This document shows positions 1-7,670 of a stretch of DNA of 64,000 bases, in pieces. Source of the stretch: Rhodocyclales bacterium (lineage in GTDB: Bacteria > Pseudomonadota > Gammaproteobacteria > Burkholderiales > Rhodocyclaceae); the NCBI GenBank assembly GCA_016235745.1, contig JACRJA010000065.1, positions 1 through 64,000 on the forward strand, read 5' to 3'. The translations under genes were made by a program, and so were the position numbers. The notes under the pieces are model-generated. The model was given only the letters and a program-made list of their open reading frames with translations. It did not search any database and had not been told where the DNA came from. How positions within the stretch are numbered: position 1 is the stretch's first letter; each line of letters starts with the position of its first letter.

Positions 1-38
1 GCCATTTCCAAAGGATTGGTTTCGACACGCATCGCCAT
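1..38 (-). CDS. Unidentified gene, 5' end only
   Basis: The first codons of a minus-strand gene whose body lies outside the window. I chose the ATG at 38 because an AAGGAG ribosome binding site at 51-56 lies about 10 bases upstream. An ATG at 47 is too close to that site. The readable start is MAMRVETNPLEMA, which I do not recognise. A 37-bp element shared with the region upstream of xdhC lies just upstream (89-125). Confidence 0.5.
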   Translation of the reverse strand, partial: MAMRVETNPLEM

Positions 39-88
39 GATGGGCATACTCCTTTCTCGAAGTCATGGCGTCAGACCGAGCGCCGCGC

Positions 89-125
89 ACTTCCTGCCAG
101 AGGCGCTAAACGGAATTTACAGAAA
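89..125 (-). repeat. 37-bp element, inverted copy of 4215-4251
   Basis: Read on the minus strand, this block matches 4215-4251 at 32 of 37 positions, with the first 18 bases (TTTCTGTAAATTCCGTTT) identical and a conserved CAGGAAGT at the far end. In both places the element points toward the start of a gene: the unidentified gene at 38 here, and xdhC there. It could be a shared promoter or leader element, or a pair of terminal inverted repeats of a 4.1-kb segment. The sequence alone does not decide. Confidence 0.6.
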
Positions 126-650
126 GGATGGTACACAACCTTCCGACTCGGCAATAGCATCCTGATGTCCTCCCTGCATGCTTTGTCCATTGTTATCACG
201 ACAAACGAATTATGAAACTGCAACGCGAGTTGTCAATACCAATATGGCATGTTGTTGCAGATTTTTCCTTGGTTCGTTGTAACGGAGATACACTCAGCTA
301 TCGGCACAAGCCCGCGCCAGCACGCAGGTGTTGATGAGGGCAGTTTGTTTTTGAGGCAGAATGCGCCGCCACTTTGCAGCGCCCAACCGCCTCCGGTTGG
401 GCGTTTTGCCTTCGGCAAAGCTTCGCTTTCGTTTGAGAAGTCCGCGGTACCGCCCCCTTCCGCCTGCGCCGCGCTCCACTGCTGCGGGAGCCTGAATGGG
501 ACAGGCTCGACTCTGATCTGTCCTCTGTGCTGAAAAGGCACAATGGCCAGCATGAAACCCGCCCTTGGATAGACGAAAAAACCGAGGAAACCTCACACCG
601 CTCACCCCGCCAGCAATGCCCTGAGGTCCTTGAATATCAGAAACAGATGG
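126..650. other. Long non-coding stretch
   Basis: No open frame here looks like a protein; the short frames overlap each other on both strands and have no ribosome binding sites or family features. The only structure I see is a terminator-like hairpin at 381-407 and a small TTTGCC/GGCAAA hairpin directly after it. Confidence 0.5.
381..407 (+). terminator. Intrinsic terminator-like hairpin without an upstream gene
   Basis: A nine-base perfect stem (GCCCAACCG and CGGTTGGGC) with a four-base loop is followed by GTTTT. This is the form of a rho-independent terminator on the plus strand. No plus-strand protein gene lies upstream, so it may end a small RNA. Confidence 0.45.
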
Positions 651-1218
651 TAAGAACCTATCCGAAAAAACCGTGATCCAAAACTCCGTTCATGACGCAA
701 AAGCGGCAGGAGAAGCGCGATGGGTGGAGTACGCACGCCCTACGTCTTGAGCGATGCGCTGTGGGAGCAGATCGAGCCTTTGATTCCGAAGCGTGAGAAC
801 ACACGCCCTTTTGGCGGAGGCAGACCAAGGAGGCCGGATCGGCAGTGCATGGAGGCGATCCTGTCGTGCTCAGCACCGGGTGTCCATGGAAGGCGCTCGA
901 TGCCACGGGCTTGTGCCCCGGCTCGACAGCGCACGACCGGTTTCAGGAATGGGTCAAGGCGGGGGTATTTCGACGCATTTGGGAAGCGGGCCTGGCGCAC
1001 TACGACGAGTTGAAAGGCATCGACTGGGAATGGCTGTGTGCCGATGGCTCCCAGGGCAAGGCCCCGCTGGGTGGGGAAAAAAAGCGGGCCCAATCCGACC
1101 GATCGCGGCAAGCGCAGCGTGCTGTGTGACGGCGCCGGAGTGGTGCTGGGAGTGGTCATCGAAGGAGCCAATCGTCATCGCGTGTTTCAACAAGCAGGAT
1201 TATTCAGATAGGCTCTTA
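651..1218 (+). mobile_element. IS5-family element, internally deleted, both ends present
   Basis: Terminal inverted repeats are visible: TAAGAACCTATCCGAA at the left end and, reading inward from the right end, TAAGAGCCTATCTGAA. The 568 bases between them hold a broken transposase, so the element has lost its 3' coding part but kept both ends. Full-length members of this IS group are expected to be longer, so this is a non-autonomous, MITE-like derivative. I see no clear target-site duplication at the borders. Confidence 0.7.
720..1211 (+). pseudogene. Transposase fragment, IS5 family, frameshifted
   Basis: The reading starts with a typical IS5/IS402-like N-terminus (YVLSDALWEQIEPLIPK) and moves into a second frame near 860 (STGCPWKALDATG). 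It continues to the first catalytic aspartate region (LCADGSQGKAPLGGEK) and shifts again at the run of seven A around 1077-1083 into SGPNPTDRGKRSVLCDGAGV. It stops at a TAG that overlaps the right terminal repeat. The second catalytic aspartate and the glutamate are missing. At least two frameshifts and the lost C-terminus make it non-functional. Confidence 0.75.
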
Positions 1219-1250
1219 TGTGCTACGAAACCGGACAGATCTATTTGTTG

Positions 1251-1373
1251 CCAACAGCCTGCGCAGCCGCATAGCGGCGTTGGGCGGATGTTCGTTTATC
1301 TTCATGATAGGTTTTGCCTTACGCTCCGGGCGCCTTGCCCTGTAGCCGCTCGCGACGGTTGTTCGCGGCGCCC
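1251..1373 (+). repeat. Dispersed structured intergenic repeat, copy 1
   Basis: About 120 bases resemble 11117-11247. The right half is nearly identical (GCTCCGGGCGCCTTGCCCTG onward, with two substitutions over about 50 bases). The left half shares the small hairpin GCCGCATAGCGGC. Outer GGGCGCC/GGCGCCC arms can pair, so the unit is folded as well as repeated. The middle part differs between the copies. Confidence 0.7.
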
Positions 1374-1763
1374 GTGCGGAGTTCTGCGCCTCATCATCAC
1401 GACCCGTTCGACCGGCTTCTCGCCGCCCTGGCGCTCGTTGAACCGATGCGGCTCATGACGCCCGATCCCTTGGCGGCTCGCTGCAGCGATACAATGATCG
1501 AAATCCGAAGAGGGGAGGAGGCGATCATGCGTGCGAGCTGCCTGCCGCAAGACCAAGCGTTTCTCTGCTTTGCGCCGCCGGCGTTCCGCCAGCGGCATGC
1601 TGGCGTGCTTATGCGCCACGGGGTGATCGGCTCGCCGTTCAAGCCGCTTCTGCTTGCGTAAATAAGTGGGGGTCCCTTTGTTTTCTCGATCTGCTGGAAC
1701 TGGCTCGCCAGCGTCTGACCCTGGTCGACCAGGCGATCGAGGTCGATCTCGATCAGCTCTGTG
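1374..1763. other. Non-coding or decayed stretch downstream of msrAB
   Basis: I find no convincing gene. Minus-strand residues around 1690-1760 can be read as an acidic, glutamine-rich peptide, but the frame has no start signal, runs on into a low-complexity stretch and matches nothing I know. It may be a remnant of a decayed gene. Confidence 0.4.
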
Positions 1764-2690
1764 TCATCGAGGGCAGGGGATGAAGCGCAGGACTTCGCCG
1801 TTGATGCAATAACGCAGGCCGGTGGGCGCAGGGCCGTCGTCGAAGACGTGTCCCAGGTGAATGCCCGTGCTGGCGCTGCGCACTTCGGTGCGGATCATGC
1901 CGTGCGAGCGGTCTTCGTGCAGCGTGACCGCGCCGGGGATCGCCTCGTAGAAGCTGGGCCAGCCGCAGGGGCTGTCGAACTTCGCCTCCGAACGGAAAAG
2001 CGGTGCGTTGCTCAGGCGATCGACATAGACGCCAGGGCGCCGCTCGTCGAGGTAGGGACCGGTGAAGGGGCGCTCCGTGCCTTGTTCGCAGGCGATCCAG
2101 CGCGCGAGCGGCGGTAGATGGCGCTCGGTGAGCGTGCGCCAAAAGGAATGCGGCATGCGCACGCCAGTGCCTCCTAGGCCGCAGTATCCGTTTGGGTGCT
2201 TCAGCAGGTAGTGCTGATGGTATTCCTCGGCCGGAGTGTAGGAGACGAGGGGGGCGATTTCGGTGACGATCGACCCGTAGCCTGCGGCCGAGAGCGCCTT
2301 TTGATAGGCGTCACGCGTGGCGAGCGCGGCTTCTCGTTGTGCCGGCGTGCGGTAGTAAATCGCGCTGCGATAGTTGCTGCCGAGGTCGTTTCCTTGCCGG
2401 TCGCGCTGCGTGGGATCGTGGTTTTCCCAAAACCAGGCGAGCACGGCTTCCGGCAGCACGAGCTCGGGGTCGTAGACGACCTTGACGACTTCGGCGTGGT
2501 TGCGCCCGCTCACCAACCCTTGGCGCAGGCGCTGCTCGAAGTCGAGCACTTCGTCGTAGGTGGGGTCGGGGAAAGTTCCTCCGGCGTAGCCTACTTCGGT
2601 TTCGAGCACGCCGGGCAGCGCGGCCATGCGCTTTTGCGCGCCCCAGAAACACCCCATGCCGAGGACGAGGATTTCGCGCCGCTCGCTCAT
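1764..2690 (-). CDS. msrAB: Fused methionine sulfoxide reductase A/B
   Basis: A 308-residue fusion that reduces both S- and R-epimers of methionine sulfoxide. The N-terminal MsrA domain carries the GCFWG motif with catalytic Cys14 and ends near GYCGLGGTGV. The MsrB domain follows (TERPFTGPYLDERRPGVY, FDSPCGWPSF, HLGHVF), with its catalytic cysteine at 295 in RYCIN. The two CxxC pairs that bind zinc in many MsrB proteins are absent: the positions read DRLSNA and ASTGIH. This is therefore the zinc-less form. The ATG overlaps the stop of the upstream permease gene (ATGA), so the two are cotranscribed. No signal peptide is seen, so it acts in the cytoplasm. Confidence 0.93.
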   Translation of the reverse strand: MSERREILVLGMGCFWGAQKRMAALPGVLETEVGYAGGTFPDPTYDEVLDFEQRLRQGLVSGRNHAEVVKVVYDPELVLPEAVLAWFWENHDPTQRDRQGNDLGSNYRSAIYYRTPAQREAALATRDAYQKALSAAGYGSIVTEIAPLVSYTPAEEYHQHYLLKHPNGYCGLGGTGVRMPHSFWRTLTERHLPPLARWIACEQGTERPFTGPYLDERRPGVYVDRLSNAPLFRSEAKFDSPCGWPSFYEAIPGAVTLHEDRSHGMIRTEVRSASTGIHLGHVFDDGPAPTGLRYCINGEVLRFIPCPR

Positions 2691-4090
2691 ACGGCCTCCT
2701 TGACCTGTGCGTGCAGCCGCAACTGGAGCCGGTAGCAGAGCCACATGAGCCCCACCCAGCAGGGCAGGGCGATGACCGAGGCGCGCGTGCCGGGGTTGTC
2801 GAGCATCAGCAAGAGCAGGAAGGCGACGAAGGCGAGGCAGAGGTAGTTGGCGAGTGGGCTCCAGAAGGCTTTGAAGGTGGGGGTGAGGTGGCGCTGCTGC
2901 AGTGCCCGGCGGAATTTGAGGTGGGTGAGGCTGATCATGGTCCAGTTGATCACCAGGGCGGCCACGACGAGCGACATCAAAAGTTCCAGGGCGCTTTGCG
3001 GCAGGAGGTAATTGACCGCCACGCAGAAGAAGGTGATGAGGGCAGAGACGCCCACCGCCACGACCGGTACGCCGCGGCGGTTGATTTTCATGAGGGCGCG
3101 GGGGGCGTCGCCTTGTTCGGCCAGGCCGTAGAGCATGCGGCTGTTGCAATAGACGCCGCTGTTGTAGACCGACAGGGCGGCCGTGAGCACGACGAGGTTG
3201 AGCAGGTGCGCTGCCGCGTCGCTGCCGATGAGCGAGAAGATGCGCACGAAGGGGCTGGCGCTGTAGGGGTCGCCGGCGGCGCTGAGCGAGGCCACCAGCT
3301 GGTCCCAGGGGTAGAGGGAGAGCAGCACGGCGATCGCGCCGATGTAGAAGATGAGGATGCGGTAGACCACCTGATTGATGGCCTTGGGGATGACGCGCCG
3401 CGGGTCGGAAGCTTCGGCGGCGGTGATGCCGACGAGTTCGAGCCCGCCGAAGGAGAACATGATGATCGGCAGGGTCACCACCAGGCTGCCGAGGCCGTGG
3501 GGGAAGAAGCCGCCGTGGCGCCAGAGATTGCTGACGCTCGCCTGTTCGCCGCCCCGGCCGCTCGTGAGCAGGTAGAGGCCGAGCACGATCATGCCGACGA
3601 TGGCGGCCACTTTGATGATGGAGAACCAGAATTCGGCTTCGCCAAAAGCGCGCACGTTGGCGAGGTTGATCAGGTTGATGAGGAGAAAAAATGCCAGGAC
3701 GGTGACCCAGGTGGGGATCTCCGGCCACCAGAACTGGACGTATTTGCCGATCGCCGTCAGCTCGGCCATGCCGACGAGCACGTAGAGCGCCCAGTAGTTC
3801 CAGCCGGAGAGAAAGCCGGCAAAGCGCCCCCAGTAGGTGTGCGCGAAGTGGCTGAATGAGCCGGCTACCGGTTCTTCGACGATCATCTCGCCGAGCTGGC
3901 GCATGATGAGGAAGGCGATGAGACCGCCGATGGCGTAGCCGAGCAGCATCGACGGTCCGGCCGTGGCGAGTACCCCGGCCGAGCCGAGAAAGAGCCCCGT
4001 GCCGATGGCGCCGCCCAGGGCGATGAGCTGGATGTGGCGGTTTTTCAGGCCGCGGCGCAGCGGGGCCTCGTGCAGGGAGGAATCGGTCAT
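2687..4090 (-). CDS. Amino acid permease, APC superfamily
   Basis: A 467-residue inner-membrane protein with about twelve hydrophobic segments. It starts with the family hallmark GLKNRHIQLIALGGAIGTG, then GLFLGSAGVL, and has EEPVAGSFSHFAHTYWG in the second helix region, typical of the amino acid transporter family (AroP, PheP, ProY, GabP). These proteins import an amino acid with a proton. The substrate cannot be told from sequence; the AroP/ProY type is most similar in feel. It is the first gene of a two-gene unit with msrAB. Confidence 0.88.
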   Translation of the reverse strand: MTDSSLHEAPLRRGLKNRHIQLIALGGAIGTGLFLGSAGVLATAGPSMLLGYAIGGLIAFLIMRQLGEMIVEEPVAGSFSHFAHTYWGRFAGFLSGWNYWALYVLVGMAELTAIGKYVQFWWPEIPTWVTVLAFFLLINLINLANVRAFGEAEFWFSIIKVAAIVGMIVLGLYLLTSGRGGEQASVSNLWRHGGFFPHGLGSLVVTLPIIMFSFGGLELVGITAAEASDPRRVIPKAINQVVYRILIFYIGAIAVLLSLYPWDQLVASLSAAGDPYSASPFVRIFSLIGSDAAAHLLNLVVLTAALSVYNSGVYCNSRMLYGLAEQGDAPRALMKINRRGVPVVAVGVSALITFFCVAVNYLLPQSALELLMSLVVAALVINWTMISLTHLKFRRALQQRHLTPTFKAFWSPLANYLCLAFVAFLLLLMLDNPGTRASVIALPCWVGLMWLCYRLQLRLHAQVKEAV

Positions 4091-4373
4091 AGTCAGCTTT
4101 CAGGATCGTGGCAACGGGCGCAATCTTACACGCGTCTTGAGGAGATGCTTCATGACTTGACGCTCCCGAGTGCGCCGCAGTCAGCGACTCCCGGCGAGAC
4201 TAGATTTATCATTTTTTCTGTAAATTCCGTTTTGTGCTGCTGACAGGAAGTTTTCCCAGGCGGACGACACGGATGCACACAGTCGTCGATGCGATCCGCG
4301 CTTTCATCCCTGTCATGGATGAATCCTCGGCCGTGTCGCGTTGAGCCGCAGCGCATCGTTTTGGAGAAGCATT
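4091..4373. other. Divergent intergenic region between permease and xdhC
   Basis: This region separates two divergent genes and must hold both promoters. The one distinctive feature is the 37-bp element at 4215-4251. I see no hairpin terminator and no small gene. Confidence 0.5.
4215..4251 (+). repeat. 37-bp element, inverted copy of 89-125
   Basis: It matches the minus strand of 89-125 at 32 of 37 bases and points toward xdhC, ending 122 bases before its start. See the entry at 89-125 for the alternatives. Confidence 0.6.
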
Positions 4374-5402
4374 ATGGATAGCACGGATCTTTCGGTACTG
4401 AACGCCGCGATCGAATGGCTCGGCGCTGGCCGTCGGACGGTGCTGGCTACGGTGGTGGAGACGTGGGGGTCGTCGCCGCGTCCAGTGGGGGCGTGGTTGG
4501 CGATTCGCGACGATGGCCAGGTGGTCGGTTCGGTGTCCGGCGGTTGCGTGGAGGACGACCTGATCGCTCGTCTCCGTTCGGGGGAGTTGACCGGTGATGT
4601 CCCCGAACTGCTCACTTACGGCGTGACCCGAGAGCAGGCGGCCCGGTTCGGTCTGCCGTGCGGGGGAAGAGTGCGGCTCGTCATCGAACCGGCGCCGGAA
4701 GCCGGTTTGCTTGAGGAATTACGGACCAGGATTCACCACAAACGCCTGACGGTGCGCGAACTCGATACGTGTTCTGGGCGCTCGGTGCTGCGTGATGCGA
4801 CACGAGGGGAGACGTTCTTTTTCGACGGACGCATCATGCGCACCCTTTACGGGCCGCGTTGGCGGCTGATCGTCATCGGCGCCGGGCAGTTGTCGCAATA
4901 CGTCTGTGAGATGGCGCTTGCTGCCGACTACGAGGTGGTAGTAATCGATCCGCGCGAGGAGTTCGCCGAAGGAGTTACCAATCCGGCGATCACATTCCGC
5001 CGCGACATGCCCGACGATGCGATCCTAGATCTGGCCGTGGATACGCACACGGCGATCGTGGCCTTGACGCACGATCCCAAGCTCGACGATCTGGCCTTGC
5101 TCGAAGCCCTGAAATCGCCAGCGTTCTACGTCGGGGCACTCGGCAGCCGTACCAACTCGGCCAAACGTCGCGAGCGGCTTGCGTTGTTCGATCTGACCGC
5201 CGAGGAGATCGACCGACTGCACGGGCCGGTGGGGCTGTTCATCGGAGCGCGTTCTCCGGCGGAGATGGCCGTGTCGATCCTGGCCGAGATCACCGCGGCG
5301 AAGTATGGCGTTCCCATCGTGCAGAAGCGTGCCCTCGCTGAACGAGATCGAGCCGAACGGCATACTCTTCTCGATAGGATGTCTACCGCTTGTCGCACGT
5401 GA
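4374..5402 (+). CDS. xdhC: XdhC/CoxI-family molybdenum cofactor maturation protein
   Basis: A 342-residue protein of the XdhC/CoxI family, which binds molybdenum cofactor and passes it to xanthine dehydrogenase-type enzymes. Visible features are TWGSSPRPVGAWLAI and GGCVEDDL in the N-terminal CoxI domain, and a Rossmann fold from about residue 165 (VIGAGQLSQYV) in the C-terminal XdhC domain. I start at ATG 4374 because GGAG lies about eight bases upstream; the longer frame from 4341 has no such site. No xanthine dehydrogenase or CO dehydrogenase subunit gene is adjacent, so its client enzyme is elsewhere. Confidence 0.85.
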   Translation: MDSTDLSVLNAAIEWLGAGRRTVLATVVETWGSSPRPVGAWLAIRDDGQVVGSVSGGCVEDDLIARLRSGELTGDVPELLTYGVTREQAARFGLPCGGRVRLVIEPAPEAGLLEELRTRIHHKRLTVRELDTCSGRSVLRDATRGETFFFDGRIMRTLYGPRWRLIVIGAGQLSQYVCEMALAADYEVVVIDPREEFAEGVTNPAITFRRDMPDDAILDLAVDTHTAIVALTHDPKLDDLALLEALKSPAFYVGALGSRTNSAKRRERLALFDLTAEEIDRLHGPVGLFIGARSPAEMAVSILAEITAAKYGVPIVQKRALAERDRAERHTLLDRMSTACRT

Positions 5403-5443
5403 AGCGCGGGGCGGCGGCAAGGGCAAGGAAGTGACGCTCGCGT

Positions 5444-5866
5444 TCAAGAACGAGAGGCTGCCGCGATCGCTGCGCGGGCGCACTCCCGGATCCGTTCGAT
5501 CATTGCGCGCAGCCCGTTGCCGCGGGTGGGGGAGAGGTGGGCGAGCAGACCGAGGCGCTCGAAAAGGGCGAGGGTGTCGAGCGAGAGCGCTTCTTCGGGG
5601 GTCTTGCCGTCATAGGCGGCGAGCACGATGGCGGCGAGCCCGCGCACGATGAGCGCGTCGCTGTCGATCGCCAGGCGGATCTTGCCGCCTTCACGGCGGC
5701 AGACGAGCCAGACGCGGCTCTGGCAGCCGCGCACGAGGTTGGCGTCGGTGCGCTCGGTTTCCGGGAAAGGGGGCAGCGAGCGCCCCAGATCGATGAGGTA
5801 GTCGTAGCGCCCGTCCCAGTCGTCGAAGAGGGCGAAATTCTCTTCGATCTCGGCTAGCGTCGTCAT
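5444..5866 (-). CDS. sufE: Sulfur acceptor protein SufE
   Basis: A 140-residue SufE. It takes persulfide sulfur from SufS onto its conserved cysteine (Cys48 in VRGCQSRVW) and hands it to the SufBCD scaffold. The motif and length match the family. It is the last gene of the SUF operon, and its ATG overlaps the stop of the sufT-like gene. It converges with xdhC, with 41 bases between. Confidence 0.93.
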   Translation of the reverse strand: MTTLAEIEENFALFDDWDGRYDYLIDLGRSLPPFPETERTDANLVRGCQSRVWLVCRREGGKIRLAIDSDALIVRGLAAIVLAAYDGKTPEEALSLDTLALFERLGLLAHLSPTRGNGLRAMIERIRECARAAIAAASRS

Positions 5867-6393
5867 AGCAGCCCCAGTTCGAGCCGGGCGGTTTCGGAGA
5901 GCCGGTCGGAGGTCCAGGGGGGGTCGAAGACGACGTTGACCGTGGCTTCCTTGACACCTGGAATCTGCTCCACGCGCTGCTTGACTTCCTCGCTGAGCAC
6001 GGGGCCGAGCGAGCAGCCGGGGGCGGTGAGGGTCATGTCGATGTCGACGTGGGCGCCGTCGTCTCTTTCGTCGAGGTCGAGGCGGTAGATGAGGCCCAGG
6101 TCGACGATGTTGACCGGGATTTCAGGGTCGTAGATCTGGCGCAGCACTTCGAGGATGCGCTCGCGCAGGTCGCCTTCGGCGGAAGCAGGAAGGACGGCGA
6201 AGGGTTCGAGCCCGAAGGCGTCGGCGTCTTCGCCGGCGATGCGCACGAGGCGTCCGTCGTGGAGTACAGTGAGGCTGGTGCCCAGCGTCTGCGTCAGGCG
6301 TACTTCGCTGCCTTGGGGGATCGTGACGGGTTCCCCCGAGGGAACGACGATGCCGTAGACGTCGCGCCGGGTGGTGACCGTTTGGGCGTTCAT
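5863..6393 (-). CDS. sufT: SufT-family Fe-S assembly protein (DUF59/MIP18)
   Basis: A 176-residue protein. Its N-terminal half carries a short beta-rich segment (VPSGEPVTIPQGSEV) and the C-terminal half is the MIP18/DUF59 domain (VLRQIYDPEIPVNIVDLGLIY, TAPGCSLGPVL). SufT-type proteins help mature or deliver Fe-S clusters, with a conserved cysteine in the APGC motif. The ATG overlaps the sufS stop. I chose MNAQTV because it gives the four-base overlap seen through most of this operon. Confidence 0.88.
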   Translation of the reverse strand: MNAQTVTTRRDVYGIVVPSGEPVTIPQGSEVRLTQTLGTSLTVLHDGRLVRIAGEDADAFGLEPFAVLPASAEGDLRERILEVLRQIYDPEIPVNIVDLGLIYRLDLDERDDGAHVDIDMTLTAPGCSLGPVLSEEVKQRVEQIPGVKEATVNVVFDPPWTSDRLSETARLELGLL

Positions 6394-7670
6394 GGGGCTG
6401 GGGCTTCCAGACGTTCGAGGGCGCGGGAGAGCGCCGACAGGGTGTGATCGATGTCCGCTTCGTTGTTGTAGAAGGCGATCGAGGCGCGCACGGTGCCGGG
6501 TAAGCCGTAGCGGGCGATCAGCGGCATGGTGCAATGGTGTCCGACGCGCACCGCCACGCCCTGGGTGTCGAGCAGGGTGCCGAGGTCGGCCGGGTGGGTG
6601 CCGGCGACGAGGAAGGAGGCGATGGGGGCTTTCTCTTCCGGCGGGAGGTCGGCGAGGAGCCGCAGCCCGGCGATCGCCGCCAGGCCATCCCTCAGCTTGC
6701 GGTAGAGGTGGGTTTCCCAGGCGGCCAGTTGCGCGCGATCGAATTGGCGCAGGTAGTCGATGGCGTCGCCCAGGGCGATGGCTTCGGCAATCGGCGGGGT
6801 GCCGGCCTCGAACTTGTAGGGGAGATCGTTGGGTTCGAAGCCGCGTTCGTCGACCCAGGCGATCATCTCGCCGCCGCCTTGCCAGGGGGGCATGGCCTCG
6901 AGCGTTTCCTGCCGCCCCCAGAGCACACCGATGCCGGTGGGTCCGAGCATCTTGTGGCCGGAGAAGGCGTAGAAGTCGCAGCCCAGCGCCTGTACGTCGA
7001 CGGAAAAATGCCCCACGGCCTGCGCGCCGTCGATGAGCACGGTTGCGCCGACGGCTTTGGCTTCGGCTGTGAGTTCGGCTACCGGATTGATGGTGCCTAG
7101 CGTATTGGAGACGTGGGCGAGCGCTACCAGCCGGGGGCGGCGCTCGAGCAGCTGCCGGTAGTGTTCCCGGTCGAGCGTGCCGTCGTCCTTGACCGGTACG
7201 AGGGCGAGCTCGGCGCCGGTGCGCTGGGCGAGCATCTGCCAGGGCACGAGGTTGGCGTGATGTTCCATCTGGGTGGCGACGAGGAGATCCCCTGCCTTGA
7301 CGAAGGCGCTGCCCCAGGCTTGTGCCACGAGGTTGATCGCCTCGGTGGTGCCGCGCGTCCAGATCACTTCTTTTTCGCTGGCGGCGCCGATCCAGCGGGC
7401 GACGCTGCTGCGGGAGGTCTCGAAGCAGTCGGTGGCTTCCGTGCTCAGGGCGTGCGCGCCGCGGTGCACGTTGGCGTTGCGGTTCTCATAAAACTCGGTG
7501 AGCGCTTCGATCACCTGCCGTGGTTTCTGGGTGGTGGCGGCGTTGTCGAGGTAGACGAGGGGCTTGCCATAGACCCGCCGGTGCAGGATGGGGAAGTCTT
7601 CGCGCCAGCGCTCGACGGTGGCTGCCTCAGGCAGCGGCGTCGTCAGGGCGGGGGAGACGGGATTGGACAT
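6390..7670 (-). CDS. sufS: Cysteine desulfurase SufS
   Basis: A 426-residue PLP enzyme of the group II (SufS/CsdA) type that releases sulfur from cysteine for Fe-S assembly. Key features are YLDNAATTQKP near the N-terminus, the PLP-lysine region SGHKMLGPTGIGVLWG, and the catalytic cysteine region RVGHHCTMPL. The chosen ATG lies inside the 3' end of sufD, a 44-base overlap. That is longer than the four-base overlaps elsewhere in the operon, but no better start is seen that keeps the N-terminal domain. Confidence 0.93.
   Translation of the reverse strand: MSNPVSPALTTPLPEAATVERWREDFPILHRRVYGKPLVYLDNAATTQKPRQVIEALTEFYENRNANVHRGAHALSTEATDCFETSRSSVARWIGAASEKEVIWTRGTTEAINLVAQAWGSAFVKAGDLLVATQMEHHANLVPWQMLAQRTGAELALVPVKDDGTLDREHYRQLLERRPRLVALAHVSNTLGTINPVAELTAEAKAVGATVLIDGAQAVGHFSVDVQALGCDFYAFSGHKMLGPTGIGVLWGRQETLEAMPPWQGGGEMIAWVDERGFEPNDLPYKFEAGTPPIAEAIALGDAIDYLRQFDRAQLAAWETHLYRKLRDGLAAIAGLRLLADLPPEEKAPIASFLVAGTHPADLGTLLDTQGVAVRVGHHCTMPLIARYGLPGTVRASIAFYNNEADIDHTLSALSRALERLEAPAP

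Noticed and set aside
89-110. A sigma-54 promoter in the 37-bp element (TGGCAGGAAGTGC on the minus strand)
   Set aside because: The GG and GC pairs are not at the right spacing with a good TTGC, and the sister copy at 4215 lacks the GC.
1314-1661. A 115-codon plus-strand frame
   Set aside because: Its first third is a translation of the dispersed repeat; the same peptide pattern occurs in the second copy at 11152. It is not a gene.
4341-4373. Eleven extra codons at the start of xdhC
   Set aside because: The ribosome binding site GGAG lies within them and serves the ATG at 4374.
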